A DNA stretch of 64,000 nucleotides from Photobacterium lipolyticum (GTDB taxonomy: Bacteria > Pseudomonadota > Gammaproteobacteria > Enterobacterales > Vibrionaceae). Both the position numbers and the translations under genes were made by a program. Under the pieces are notes generated by a model. That model worked only from the letters and a program-made list of their open reading frames with translations. It had not been told where the DNA came from and searched no databases. Of the stretch, positions 7,938 to 16,297 are shown piece after piece. Every line of letters starts with the position of its first letter. Positions within the stretch are counted from its first letter, which is position 1. The stretch covers positions 186,001 to 250,000 of the forward strand of contig NZ_PYMC01000003.1 of assembly GCF_003026475.1 (NCBI RefSeq), read 5' to 3'.

Positions 7938-10147
7938 TCAGTCTTCCTCCCGCCCTGGCGAATGGAAATGCACAGGCGTTTGTGTCCGTCGTCAGTGGTG
8001 ATGCTGTACGGCGCTAGGTGGTAATCGTGTTCGAAAAGATCCTCAACTAGGGCTTGCCACTCACGCTCAGGCACCATGTTAAGTGCCTTGACTTGGAACT
8101 GGCGCAGTACATGCTGGTATAGCTCTGCCAGCCCCTCGTCTTCACCGTCTACGGTGACCTGGGTAGTATCGTATTCAGCGAGGCGATCAATCGCGCACTC
8201 GGCTTCCAGCTGGCCAATCTTGCCGCCGGGAAACTCACGCTCAATATAGGCATACAGGTGCTCGACATCGGTGTGCCCGGCAATCCAGCGCGCCGCGTCC
8301 AGTACGTCGTAGCGACCGCTCCAGAACAGCAGGAGCAGGAACCATTTGCGCATCTGGTGAATGCGCAGGTACCAGCGTCGTCCGTGCTCGTCTGGCGGCA
8401 AGCCAACGTAGTCGCAGAACTTGTCTAGGTAGCTGTTGAGTGAACCTGGGTTTACCTCCTTACCGGTGCCCCATTTGGTGGGGTTTGGAAGGTAGAACAG
8501 CTTGTTGCGCAAGTGGTTATCGTCTTCGCCGAACAGTTTTGTCAGGCCACGGTTAAGCTTGCGCACTTGCTGGATAGCGCGGGCGGTGATCACCGGGATA
8601 GGTTTGCCGCCGGTACGGGCGCGGCGCTCGCCTCTGGTTCGCTTGGCCAGATCCGAGTCGAGCCAATAGTGGCCGCCGTACGTACGGAGCAGGCAGCTCC
8701 GTGGCAGGTTGGCGACCTCGCAGTCACGTGATGGCTTCATCAGTGCGATCACCACGGTGACGGCGCCGATATAGATCTCCAGTGCCTGATGCAGCGTAGG
8801 CTGGCTGCGCAGGCGGTCGAAATCACGGCCTGTTTTCGGTGTGCTTAGCTGAGTAAAGACAAATCCGGCCTCTTTCAGTGTCTGTGGCAGCGGGGTTTGG
8901 CACAACACCTTTGGCAGGTCAAAATCCATCACCTTGTTCCAGGGGGTCTGCGCAGCGGAGGTATCGGCTTTGGCAGACAACTGGCTCATGATCGCCAGGT
9001 AGTAATCAACCAGGGCATCGCCGTACAGCACCACCCAGCGCAGAGCGTGGTTGAGGTACTGTAACCCGGTATCAATCGGAATAAACGGCGTGTGGCCATC
9101 CATTGCGGCCAGTTTAACGGCAGATGAAACTGCTGCAGGCAAATTGAGCGTCGCTGGTGACGGTAAATGCTCGGGCTGATGGCGATAGAGCATCAGCACC
9201 AGGCGTAGCATTTTGCTGGCATGTTCAACTGAACTCTTGCAGCCTGTGGTGTGAAGTGCCTCCTGCCGCATGGGGGTGCTTTGGTTGGGATATTCCGTAC
9301 GTTGTCTGCCTCGAATCAGCAGCGTCGGGTGGGCCAGGTTGGGCTCAAACTGGCGCAGCACGGCGTTAAGGCGCTGGTTTTTCGTTAGCGATTTAACTGA
9401 CACTGAGGTCAGCCTACCAAGCAACACGCGGGATACCAGGCCAGTGTGTTCAACAGACTTTCCCGAGTATGAATAACCCTGGTTAGCTTCGAGCCAGTCG
9501 ATGACCGCCTGGCAGGTATCCTGTGGCCAGTTGCCAGGCTCGGCCATCAGTTTCGCCGGACAAGGCTCCCGGAACACTGCCTGATATAGGCCACTCAGGC
9601 AGCGCTCGACTAATCCGTGTGCTTCGCACCAATCACCACGGGCGATAGCGCGCAGTAGGCGTTCCAGCCCGGCTCGGTCGAGCAGGCTGAGGCTGTAGGT
9701 CTCGGGGTGGTAACGCGAGTGCTCAAGTACCAGCCACTGGCATAGGCAGAGCAACTGTTGATTAAATCGCTGCCAGCTAGCTATGCTGGGTGGATTGCCA
9801 CCGACATAACCTTGGCGATAGAGGAAACTCAACCGGCGGCAGGTTTCCAGCAGCGTGGCGTAGCAGGTGTCCGTCAGGTGGCTGTTGTCTGGCAGCAGTA
9901 AAGCCCAGTCGACGTTGACGGTACCAACCCATTGATCGTCTTTCTGGCGAGTTTTGCTGCCATCGGTTGTTTGCCATTGGGGCGCCGTCCAGTCACTAAG
10001 CAGCCAGGGAGCTTGCCAGTGGCCGTCGTAGGGTTTGACGCGCTGCCGGGTCCAGGTCAGGTGTTGTAGCTGCAATTCGCTTGGCTGGTCTGTGGCAAGG
10101 CGCAGGCTACCTAGTAGTTGCTTGAAGTCGAATACCTCGGCGCTCAT
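7934..10147 (-). CDS. Large tyrosine-recombinase-like protein (737 aa)
   Basis: The C-terminal third carries a recognisable recombinase fold: candidate box I Arg in KPSRDCEV, HQMRKW as the H-x-x-R box, and AGHTDVEHLYAY with Tyr nine residues after His. The N-terminal ~450 residues are unlike standard integrases and probably bind DNA ends or partners. It overlaps the neighbours by 4 bp on both sides. A Gly/Lys/Arg-rich segment (RTRGERRARTGGKP) lies just before the catalytic core. GC-rich. Possibly the GmtZ-type member of a gamma-mobile-trio-like module, by size only. Confidence 0.75.
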   Translation of the reverse strand: MSAEVFDFKQLLGSLRLATDQPSELQLQHLTWTRQRVKPYDGHWQAPWLLSDWTAPQWQTTDGSKTRQKDDQWVGTVNVDWALLLPDNSHLTDTCYATLLETCRRLSFLYRQGYVGGNPPSIASWQRFNQQLLCLCQWLVLEHSRYHPETYSLSLLDRAGLERLLRAIARGDWCEAHGLVERCLSGLYQAVFREPCPAKLMAEPGNWPQDTCQAVIDWLEANQGYSYSGKSVEHTGLVSRVLLGRLTSVSVKSLTKNQRLNAVLRQFEPNLAHPTLLIRGRQRTEYPNQSTPMRQEALHTTGCKSSVEHASKMLRLVLMLYRHQPEHLPSPATLNLPAAVSSAVKLAAMDGHTPFIPIDTGLQYLNHALRWVVLYGDALVDYYLAIMSQLSAKADTSAAQTPWNKVMDFDLPKVLCQTPLPQTLKEAGFVFTQLSTPKTGRDFDRLRSQPTLHQALEIYIGAVTVVIALMKPSRDCEVANLPRSCLLRTYGGHYWLDSDLAKRTRGERRARTGGKPIPVITARAIQQVRKLNRGLTKLFGEDDNHLRNKLFYLPNPTKWGTGKEVNPGSLNSYLDKFCDYVGLPPDEHGRRWYLRIHQMRKWFLLLLFWSGRYDVLDAARWIAGHTDVEHLYAYIEREFPGGKIGQLEAECAIDRLAEYDTTQVTVDGEDEGLAELYQHVLRQFQVKALNMVPEREWQALVEDLFEHDYHLAPYSITTDDGHKRLCISIRQGGRKTE

Positions 10148-12393
10148 GCGGTATGCTCTGTGTTGGTTGGTTGCAATGACAGGTGGGTTAGACGACTAAC
10201 CAGTTCCGGCACCTTGCTCTCGGCCTGGCCGTAGGCACGCTGCAGCTTCTTCACGTTCAGTGACTCACGCAATGCCTTACCGATGTCGTCGTTTTGCGCT
10301 GCCGCCTGCAGCATGCCGCCGAGGTCAATAAAGTGTTTGGGCGTTAGGCCGGTTAGGTGGTCTGGCTGGCTCTGGAGCGCCGGTGTAAGGTGCTGCTGCG
10401 CCCACTGACGGTAGGCGAGCAACAGGGCCAGACTGTTTGGTGACAGACGCAGGTGCAACAGGTCGTCTGGCGTTGGAGCTGCCTGCCCAGTGGCTGGTTG
10501 TCCCGCATGGTCAATGTGATATCGCTCAGAGTAGAGTTGCTGCAGCTTGTCGGCAATCGGTGAGCGCCCAGCGGGCAGTTCATAGACCAGTTGAGCCAGG
10601 AAGCGGTGTAACTCGGCCAGGTTTGGCATATCGACAACTTCAAGCAAGTAGTCCTCTCCGGCTGCCGCCAGGACCAGCAGGGTATTCTGGAAACGACGGA
10701 TAATACGCTCGTTCCACGCTTGGAGCAGGCTTTCGGGAATATAGTGCTCGATGGCGACGCGGTAACTGTTGCCGAGGCGCTTTTGCACGGCGCGTACCGA
10801 GCCTTTATCGAACCAGGCCAGTACCCCCTGGGTGTGGCGTATCTTGCTGAAATCCAGCGTTCCGGCACCGAGCCCGGCATTAGCCAGCACCGGGTAACAG
10901 CGGGCTAGGCTGAATTTATAACTACCTGCTGCGGTAACGTATAGCCGCTTAGGAGGGAGATATGAGGGGTGGCCGAGGCCATTGACATTTTTCCGTACTT
11001 GGGTCACTCCCAACAGCAGGTATCGCCAGTGTGGGTGTCCGGCGCGTTTTAGCAGCGCGCGCACCGGTGCGGTGGCACGTTGCAGGTGGCGTAGTACTCG
11101 GGCTGCGCGCGGTGTCAGTGCAGCGTATTTACGGCTACCGGCGCGAGGTTTATCGACGCTGAAAATCTGCTGCCCCTCGTCGCTCAACAGCATATAGCTT
11201 TTGCCCCGGACGTTGAGTAACTGTGCCCCGGCCAGCGCTTCGGGCGTCAGGTTGGCGTGCTCGCGTATCAGCAGCGCCATGGCGACTACCATATCGGTGT
11301 TGCTAAGAAGGCCAAGAAAGCGATGGTACAACTGCTCGAGCGATAGGAACTCGGCCTGCTGCGGTGGCAGGGTGCTGGCACTAAGCAGTGAGGCAATAGG
11401 TGTAGATTCAGAAGCTGCTAGAAACTTATTTCTGGTTGCTGGGTGCTGACGTAACGTCTTGGGCCGCAGGCATTCAGGGTCGTTGTTATGCTCCAATTGC
11501 TGCTGCATCATGCGCAGCCCCCACAGATGGCCCTCCGGGTGGCTTGGAGAGGCAAGCACCTTACTGAGTTGTTTCTGGTATTGACCTCTGTTTTTGTCAA
11601 CTACTGTTAAGGTGACAGTATCCTGCCAGATGGAGTTCTGTTCGCGTAGACACCAGTCGTCAGCGGTGATTTGCTGTAGCATCTGTTGGCCACGGCGGTA
11701 ATCTCGCACCAGTCGCAGCCAGTAGTCATCTAGTACATCAGCCAGTACCTGGTCGCGGTGGCGCAGGCTGGTTTCAACCTGATCCAGATACTCGGCGTCG
11801 GTGTGCCAGAAAATCGGCCCGGCTAGGGTTTTGTCGAGTGGTTCCCTGACTTTTTCTATAGGCTCGTCGTCGCGGGTTGGCTTGGCCGGTTGTTCGCCTA
11901 GCAGTCTGGGATTCTGTGGCGAGCCGTGGCTGCCTTGCTCTTCGGGTAGGCGAAAGTCTGGCAGCATCACGCCAAGGGGGAGCAGACCGTCTTCCTGTAG
12001 AAACTCCAGCCATGGGCGCACACACATTCGTCCGGCGCCACATAGCGTTTTCAGGGTGGCTTTAGTGCCCGGGCGACTGATGTACCACAGGCCAAACTGC
12101 AGTACCAGCCGCTGCCAGTCCTCAAATGTATCAGGCAGGCGGCAGACTCCATCTTGGTGCAGAGCTATATCCCAGTGCAGATAATGGCCAAAAGGACGGA
12201 GGATGTCTCGCACATAGCTAATTTGTGTTTTGTATGCCTTGGCGACTGCGCGTTGGCTGGTTGCGTTAAGTAACCTGTTGCGGTCTTCAGCGTATAATAT
12301 GAGCAGTGGGGAGATGTCTGAGCGCTCTGGCTCAGTTCTGCGCGGATTGGTGATCAGCGCGGTGAGGGTGTTCCCCTGCTGTACGAAGTGCAT
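10144..12393 (-). CDS. Large tyrosine-recombinase-like protein (749 aa), first gene of operon
   Basis: First gene of the four-gene recombinase operon and closest to the island end. It has a diverged C-terminal recombinase-like core near residues 510-550: a KIRHTQ segment (R-H of box II) and LGNSYRVAIEHYIPE, where the usual GH is GN but a Tyr sits nine residues later. The N-terminus has a SAM-like helical region. The loss of the histidine suggests weak or no catalysis, perhaps a structural partner. Start ATG at 12393 has TAGGAG seven bases upstream. A 4-bp overlap leads into the next gene. Confidence 0.7.
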   Translation of the reverse strand: MHFVQQGNTLTALITNPRRTEPERSDISPLLILYAEDRNRLLNATSQRAVAKAYKTQISYVRDILRPFGHYLHWDIALHQDGVCRLPDTFEDWQRLVLQFGLWYISRPGTKATLKTLCGAGRMCVRPWLEFLQEDGLLPLGVMLPDFRLPEEQGSHGSPQNPRLLGEQPAKPTRDDEPIEKVREPLDKTLAGPIFWHTDAEYLDQVETSLRHRDQVLADVLDDYWLRLVRDYRRGQQMLQQITADDWCLREQNSIWQDTVTLTVVDKNRGQYQKQLSKVLASPSHPEGHLWGLRMMQQQLEHNNDPECLRPKTLRQHPATRNKFLAASESTPIASLLSASTLPPQQAEFLSLEQLYHRFLGLLSNTDMVVAMALLIREHANLTPEALAGAQLLNVRGKSYMLLSDEGQQIFSVDKPRAGSRKYAALTPRAARVLRHLQRATAPVRALLKRAGHPHWRYLLLGVTQVRKNVNGLGHPSYLPPKRLYVTAAGSYKFSLARCYPVLANAGLGAGTLDFSKIRHTQGVLAWFDKGSVRAVQKRLGNSYRVAIEHYIPESLLQAWNERIIRRFQNTLLVLAAAGEDYLLEVVDMPNLAELHRFLAQLVYELPAGRSPIADKLQQLYSERYHIDHAGQPATGQAAPTPDDLLHLRLSPNSLALLLAYRQWAQQHLTPALQSQPDHLTGLTPKHFIDLGGMLQAAAQNDDIGKALRESLNVKKLQRAYGQAESKVPELVSRLTHLSLQPTNTEHTA

Positions 12394-12400
12394 TGGCGTA

Positions 12401-12438
12401 CTCCTACCTGTTTTTCTATACAGTATGGTTGGTAGGAG
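12401..12438 (-). promoter_or_regulatory. Inverted repeat covering the recombinase operon's ribosome-binding site
   Basis: CTCCTACC at 12401-12408 and GGTAGGAG at 12431-12438 are perfect complements separated by 22 bp. The proximal arm includes the Shine-Dalgarno sequence of the 749-aa gene. This arrangement could be an operator for autoregulation, a hairpin that hides the ribosome-binding site, or a recombinase-binding site. Confidence 0.5.
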
Positions 12439-12486
12439 CTAAGTGTTCATAAAGATTTGTTCATATTTTGGCCGCAACATGTGCAA

Positions 12487-12503
12487 AATACCTTGCAGGT
12501 ATT
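12487..12503. repeat. Short palindrome near the island end
   Basis: AATACCT-TGC-AGGTATT, 7-bp arms with a 3-bp centre, about 55 bp inside the island's right end. It is a candidate recombinase-binding or operator site. No copy was found at the pirin junction itself. Confidence 0.4.
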
Positions 12504-12556
12504 AGTTTTCCACTCACTCACTTACCTTGAACAAAGATTGTAGCTCAACAAAACTC

Positions 12557-12736
12557 TCACGGATGTGGCGGAAAGCCACCAATATAATCGTCGGCGTTGT
12601 CAGACTTGAGCTCATCAATCATCAGAAATGGTGAAAATAGCGTGTTGTCAAAACCGTGAACACGCTGAATTTTGACGCCATCACCATCTGAAGATGGGTG
12701 AGACTGAATGATTTGTTGGATACGCCTAATCGCCAT
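12557..12736 (-). pseudogene. Pirin gene, 5' fragment cut by the island
   Basis: Read from ATG at 12736 (TAGGAGG six bases upstream), the frame gives 59 residues of a pirin-family cupin: RRIQQII..HPSSDGDGVKI, then FSPFLMIDEL and DDYIGGFPPHP. In normal pirins the next residues are HRGFETVTY, carrying metal-ligand histidines. Here a TGA follows the Pro codon and homology stops. Full pirins are about 230-290 aa, so about three-quarters of the gene is gone, including most of the metal-binding cupin. The break marks the island's right boundary. The 3' part is expected left of the window. Confidence 0.85.
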
Positions 12737-12906
12737 GATGACCTCCTAAAGTCTAACTCAGGGTTTGATTCTGAGGGAATAAGATCAGTGTAGAGTGAGT
12801 AGGGGCAGGTTAACAGACCGCTGAGATGAACAGCTTATTAGAAAAATTTGACTAAGTGGAGTTGTCGGTCTGGGATCGTAGATGACGGGGGACTGGCGAA
12901 TGGCTC

Positions 12907-13557
12907 CTATAAATAGTGTTGTATACGTTGCCAGGCTTCACACACAGTGCGAAATTTTTCGGCATTGCCATTTGGCCGATCAGGGTGCCATCTTAAAGCC
13001 ATTTTTCGCCACTGACGGCGGATCTCTTCTGGTTTTGCATGTTTGGTCAGTTCTAAGATTGCGAGATCCTGATGATGCGCCCCTATAGTCGATTGTGCAC
13101 GCGTATCAAAATATCGCTTACCAGAATAGCTATACTCTTTTTCAGAGCCAATATATTGTTGATAGCGTTTCCAGAAAGAGGATAACAAGCCTTCAATGGT
13201 AGCCAGATCGGCATTGTAGTTACGCCAATCTAAGTAATACTCACGTAAAGGATCATTGAGGTCGAGGTGGTGGTTCTCAGAAGGATGGTTGTTTGACAGC
13301 TGAATATCCATAGCCCGGGCCTGTAGCCATTGGTCAGGTAGCAACATTTCCTGCAATTGGTATAACGCATTCATGAGTAAGAAATTACGTTTAAACAGAT
13401 CTTTATCCGGATCGTCATCTAATGTCTTGAGTATGCCTTGGTGTTTCAGCTCTTCTGAGAGGGTATGAATCATCCAACCGGTGGGTTTGACTTTCAGAAT
13501 ACTGATCATGGGCCAAATCAGAGGGTTATCGTATTGGGAATGGCGGTCAATATGCAT
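12907..13557 (-). CDS. DnaJ-related protein with C-terminal J domain
   Basis: A 216-aa cytoplasmic protein. Residues about 1-130 match the 'DNA-J related' N-terminal domain found in Vibrio and Shewanella. Residues about 160-216 form a J domain with the Hsp70-stimulating HPD tripeptide at about 191-193 (ALRWHPDRPNG). Such proteins are presumed DnaK co-chaperones with unknown clients. No zinc-finger or Gly/Phe-rich region is present, so this is a type III J protein. It is a single gene, divergent to nothing nearby, just outside the island-disrupted pirin. Confidence 0.85.
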   Translation of the reverse strand: MHIDRHSQYDNPLIWPMISILKVKPTGWMIHTLSEELKHQGILKTLDDDPDKDLFKRNFLLMNALYQLQEMLLPDQWLQARAMDIQLSNNHPSENHHLDLNDPLREYYLDWRNYNADLATIEGLLSSFWKRYQQYIGSEKEYSYSGKRYFDTRAQSTIGAHHQDLAILELTKHAKPEEIRRQWRKMALRWHPDRPNGNAEKFRTVCEAWQRIQHYL

Positions 13558-13662
13558 GGGCTGGCGCTGTTCAATTCAGGCTGAGTAATTGATTTACTTT
13601 AGCAAACTGAGCAATAAAGTGTAAGTAATACCAACCGGTATAATGTTAGGGATGCTGGGAAG

Positions 13663-13684
13663 AAAAAGCCATCCGAAGATGGCC
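13663..13684 (-). terminator. Rho-independent terminator of the serine transporter gene
   Basis: Read on the minus strand: GGCCATC-TTCG-GATGGC followed by TTTTTC. The stem is strong with a stable TTCG tetraloop and begins about 22 bp after the stop at 13707. Confidence 0.85.
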
Positions 13685-13706
13685 TTAATTTATTTATGAG
13701 TTGACT

Positions 13707-14999
13707 TTATTGCACGAGGGAGTAGAAGATTGCCGAAATAGAAATCAGGCCAATTACCGCAACAAATACGTTGCTTACTGCACCTGAGTACTGGCGCATC
13801 GAAGGTACTTTCTTAATCGCATACATTGGCATTATGAACAGCAGCATCGCGATGATTGGGCCACCTAGGCTTTCAATCATACCTAGGATGTTTGGGTTGA
13901 TAGTAGCAACAGCCCAAGTAGTAACTAGCATGAATAGCGCAGTATATGTGTTAAGCGCTTTAGGACCAACTTCCTTACCACGGCTACGTGCCATTTTAAC
14001 AACCAGACCGTTTAGACCTTCGCTTGCGCCTAGGTAGTGGCCAAGAAAAGACTTGGTGATTGCGATAATAGCAACAACAGGTGCCGCGTAAGCGATTATT
14101 GGTGTATCAAAGTGGTTTGCTAGGTAAGTCAGAATAGATACGTTTTGTGCTTTTGCTTCAGCAAGGTTTGCCGGAGACAGGCTCAGTACGCAGCTGAATA
14201 CAAAGAACATAACGGTAGCAACCATCATAATGTGGCTACGCGCTAGAATGCGTGAACATTGCTTCTCAGCATTTGCACCGTACTCTTTCTGTTTAGCAAC
14301 AGCGAAAGATGAGATCACCGGAGAGTGGTTAAACGAGAAAACCATTACCGGAAGGATCAGCCATACCGCCATCATGATGGTAGTCACCCCACCTTCAGTT
14401 GGCATTACTTGGTCAAAAATCGCGCCGTTCCAGTAAGGAACAAGGTACATTGCCAGCATCAGCAGTACTGCCACAAATGGGAATACCAAAACACTCATAG
14501 CTTTAATGATTAGTTGTTCGCCAAGACGAACGATAGCCATTAGGGCAAGAATCAGAACCAGTGCCAAGATTGCACGTGCTGGTGGCTCAATACCTAATTG
14601 GTGCTGCATGAAGCTTTCAACAGTATTGGTTAGAGCAACACTGTAAACCAGCAGGATCGGGTAGATAGCAAAGAAGTACAGTAGGGTGATCACTTTACCC
14701 ATACCGGCACCAAAGTGTTCTTCAACTACTTCAGTAATGTCAGCGCCCGGATTTGAGCTTGATAATACAAAACGCGTCATACCGCGGTGAGCAAAGAATG
14801 TCATTGGTAGAGCAAGAATTGCCATGACCAATAGTGGAATAAGACCACCCACACCGGCGTTAATAGGTAGGAACAAGGTGCCTGCACCTACAGCTGTACC
14901 GTATAGGCCTAGTGCCCAAACGGTATCGTTTTTGCTCCAACCTACTTTGGTTGCGCTATTTAATGATGAATTAACTGTATTGTTTTTCACAGTGTCCAT
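13707..14999 (-). CDS. sdaC: Serine/threonine-type amino-acid transporter (HAAAP family)
   Basis: A 430-aa inner-membrane proton symporter of the hydroxy/aromatic amino-acid permease family, with about 11 membrane helices. Typical motifs: GTAVGAGTLFLPINAG in helix 1 and FSFNHSPVISSF in the middle. Length matches E. coli SdaC (429 aa). I chose ATG at 14999 because AAAGGAG lies 8-12 bases upstream; a longer frame from 15041 lacks a ribosome-binding site. It imports L-serine, probably for catabolism. It has its own long leader and terminator, so it is monocistronic. Related family members take threonine or tryptophan, so the substrate is likely but not certain. Confidence 0.85.
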   Translation of the reverse strand: MDTVKNNTVNSSLNSATKVGWSKNDTVWALGLYGTAVGAGTLFLPINAGVGGLIPLLVMAILALPMTFFAHRGMTRFVLSSSNPGADITEVVEEHFGAGMGKVITLLYFFAIYPILLVYSVALTNTVESFMQHQLGIEPPARAILALVLILALMAIVRLGEQLIIKAMSVLVFPFVAVLLMLAMYLVPYWNGAIFDQVMPTEGGVTTIMMAVWLILPVMVFSFNHSPVISSFAVAKQKEYGANAEKQCSRILARSHIMMVATVMFFVFSCVLSLSPANLAEAKAQNVSILTYLANHFDTPIIAYAAPVVAIIAITKSFLGHYLGASEGLNGLVVKMARSRGKEVGPKALNTYTALFMLVTTWAVATINPNILGMIESLGGPIIAMLLFIMPMYAIKKVPSMRQYSGAVSNVFVAVIGLISISAIFYSLVQ

Positions 15000-15343
15000 T
15001 ATGGACATCTCCTTTAATAGGTATATTGTTATAGCCTTCAAAGGGTTCTAGTTGCATATCTTCCGTGCCTCGCCAGATGACGAAGGAATATAAACAGATC
15101 GCAGTATATGCTCATAGTCAGAGCCTTATACTTGAGTTCAGGAGAACAAAGAAAAGAAGCTGAATGTTAGGTTGAATAACAGTGGAGATAGGTTCTCAGT
15201 TCTGGTTATTCAAGTGACGGTTCCTCGGTCTTTTGTGCGTATCCATGCTGGCATTAAGCTGCTGATGTAATGTCTGCTTTATATCGCTAATTAAATAAAA
15301 CCTTGTAAATACTAATGGAACCCCAGATGACGGCGGAATTATA
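15000..15343 (-). promoter_or_regulatory. Promoter and long structured leader of the transporter gene
   Basis: A perfect minus-strand -10 box TATAAT at 15338-15343 (no good -35 at ideal spacing) implies a 5' leader of about 330 nt. The leader holds a perfect 9-bp inverted repeat (TTGAATAAC/GTTATTCAA, 15172-15180 with 15205-15213) and two copies of a motif CCAGATGACG-n2-GGAAT (about 15072 and 15324 on the plus strand). A 14-codon open frame lies just before the stem. I do not recognise a known riboswitch. Transcription attenuation or an sRNA target is possible. The remaining 15344-15643 stretch shows nothing clear. Confidence 0.45.
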
Positions 15344-15643
15344 GGGGATTCATCGTGGTACAACTATCTATTTCACCCTGTATAGGGATTGTTTGGACGA
15401 ATAATATTCATTTTTATAACGACCAAAAAAGAACGGTTACATAAGGTTATGTGTAAAGATTACCAATTGTGAATATCTGGTTGGAAAAAATACGAGCCGG
15501 ATATGGGTTGAGGTGCTGGTATGTAATATATCGATAATAACTTGATATTATCATTCAGTGGTTAGGGCTGTAACATCCTTCATGTGAGGTATGCCGAGTT
15601 TTATATTGGATAAGCAGTTAGTGTGTTATTGGGTTTAGATATT

Positions 15644-15669
15644 GGAAAAAAGGAAGGCATCATGCCTTC
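15644..15669 (-). terminator. Rho-independent terminator of yajQ
   Basis: On the minus strand the stem GAAGGCAT/ATGCCTTC (15653-15669) is followed by CTTTTTTCC. It lies about 40 bp after the yajQ stop. Confidence 0.85.
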
Positions 15670-15709
15670 TCTTTATACTGTTGCGCTGAATGAATATCGC
15701 TGCGGCAGA

Positions 15710-16192
15710 TTAGTCGCGGAAATTGTCAAACTGGAACGGCTGGCCCAGATCCGCTTCACGGACAAGTGCCATCGCAGCTTGCAGATCATCACGTTTTTTA
15801 CCCGTTACGCGTATTTTGTCGCCTTGAATAGCGGCTTGAACTTTAAGTTTCGCATCTTTAATTGCTTTAACGAGCTTTTTCGCTGTTGCGGTTTCAACAC
15901 CTTGCTTAAATTCGACATTACAGGAAAATGATTTACCAGTTCGAACGGTGTCTTTTTGTTCCATTGATTGCGCATCAACGAAACGTTTAGCAAGATTACT
16001 GCGCAGGATTGCTACGAGCTGAGTAAGCTGAAAATCAGATTCTGTAGTGATTTTTACTACTTCTTTTTCTAGCTTGAAGCTTGCATCAACACCACGGAAA
16101 TCAAAACGAGTTTCAAGTTCGCGATTTGCGTTGTCTACGGCATTTCTGATTTCAACGAAATCAACTTCAGAAATAATATCAAAAGATGGCAT
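15710..16192 (-). CDS. yajQ: YajQ family nucleotide-binding protein
   Basis: A 160-aa protein, the usual length of YajQ (about 160-163). It has the two tandem ferredoxin-like folds with the characteristic start [11 protein letters not shown], the FDFRG motif and the C-terminal [10 protein letters not shown]. Family members bind c-di-GMP in some species, and nucleotides or RNA in others, and can modulate transcription. AAGG lies about nine bases before the ATG. It is transcribed alone between two terminator-bounded units. Confidence 0.95.
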   Translation of the reverse strand: MPSFDIISEVDFVEIRNAVDNANRELETRFDFRGVDASFKLEKEVVKITTESDFQLTQLVAILRSNLAKRFVDAQSMEQKDTVRTGKSFSCNVEFKQGVETATAKKLVKAIKDAKLKVQAAIQGDKIRVTGKKRDDLQAAMALVREADLGQPFQFDNFRD

Positions 16193-16297
16193 GTCATCAA
16201 CCTTAGTTGTTAATCTATTGGTTAGCTTTTTGCTTACAATATTTTAGCAAAAATAATAGATACATCGCTGCATGCGTTGTATCTAAAAATAGCAATC

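Larger units (their letters stand above)
1..12558. mobile_element. Right-hand part of a genomic island inserted in pirin
   Basis: This stretch holds insertion sequences, attC-bounded cassettes and a GC-rich recombinase operon, and it ends abruptly where the pirin reading frame is broken (about 12557-12560). To the right, gene content is ordinary chromosomal backbone. The left end lies outside the window, so total size and the left attachment site cannot be given. Whether cassettes and recombinase operon form one mobile unit or two adjacent insertions is inference: the last attC-like site ends at 5615 and the recombinase operon ends at 5809 with no boundary repeat recognised between them. Confidence 0.6.

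Noticed and set aside
12393-12556. tRNA-type attachment site at the island end
   Set aside because: No tRNA structure or tRNA 3' end repeat is visible; the boundary lies in pirin.
15100-15300. Known riboswitch (glycine, lysine or c-di-GMP) in the transporter leader
   Set aside because: The conserved cores of these classes are not present; kept only as an unclassified leader.
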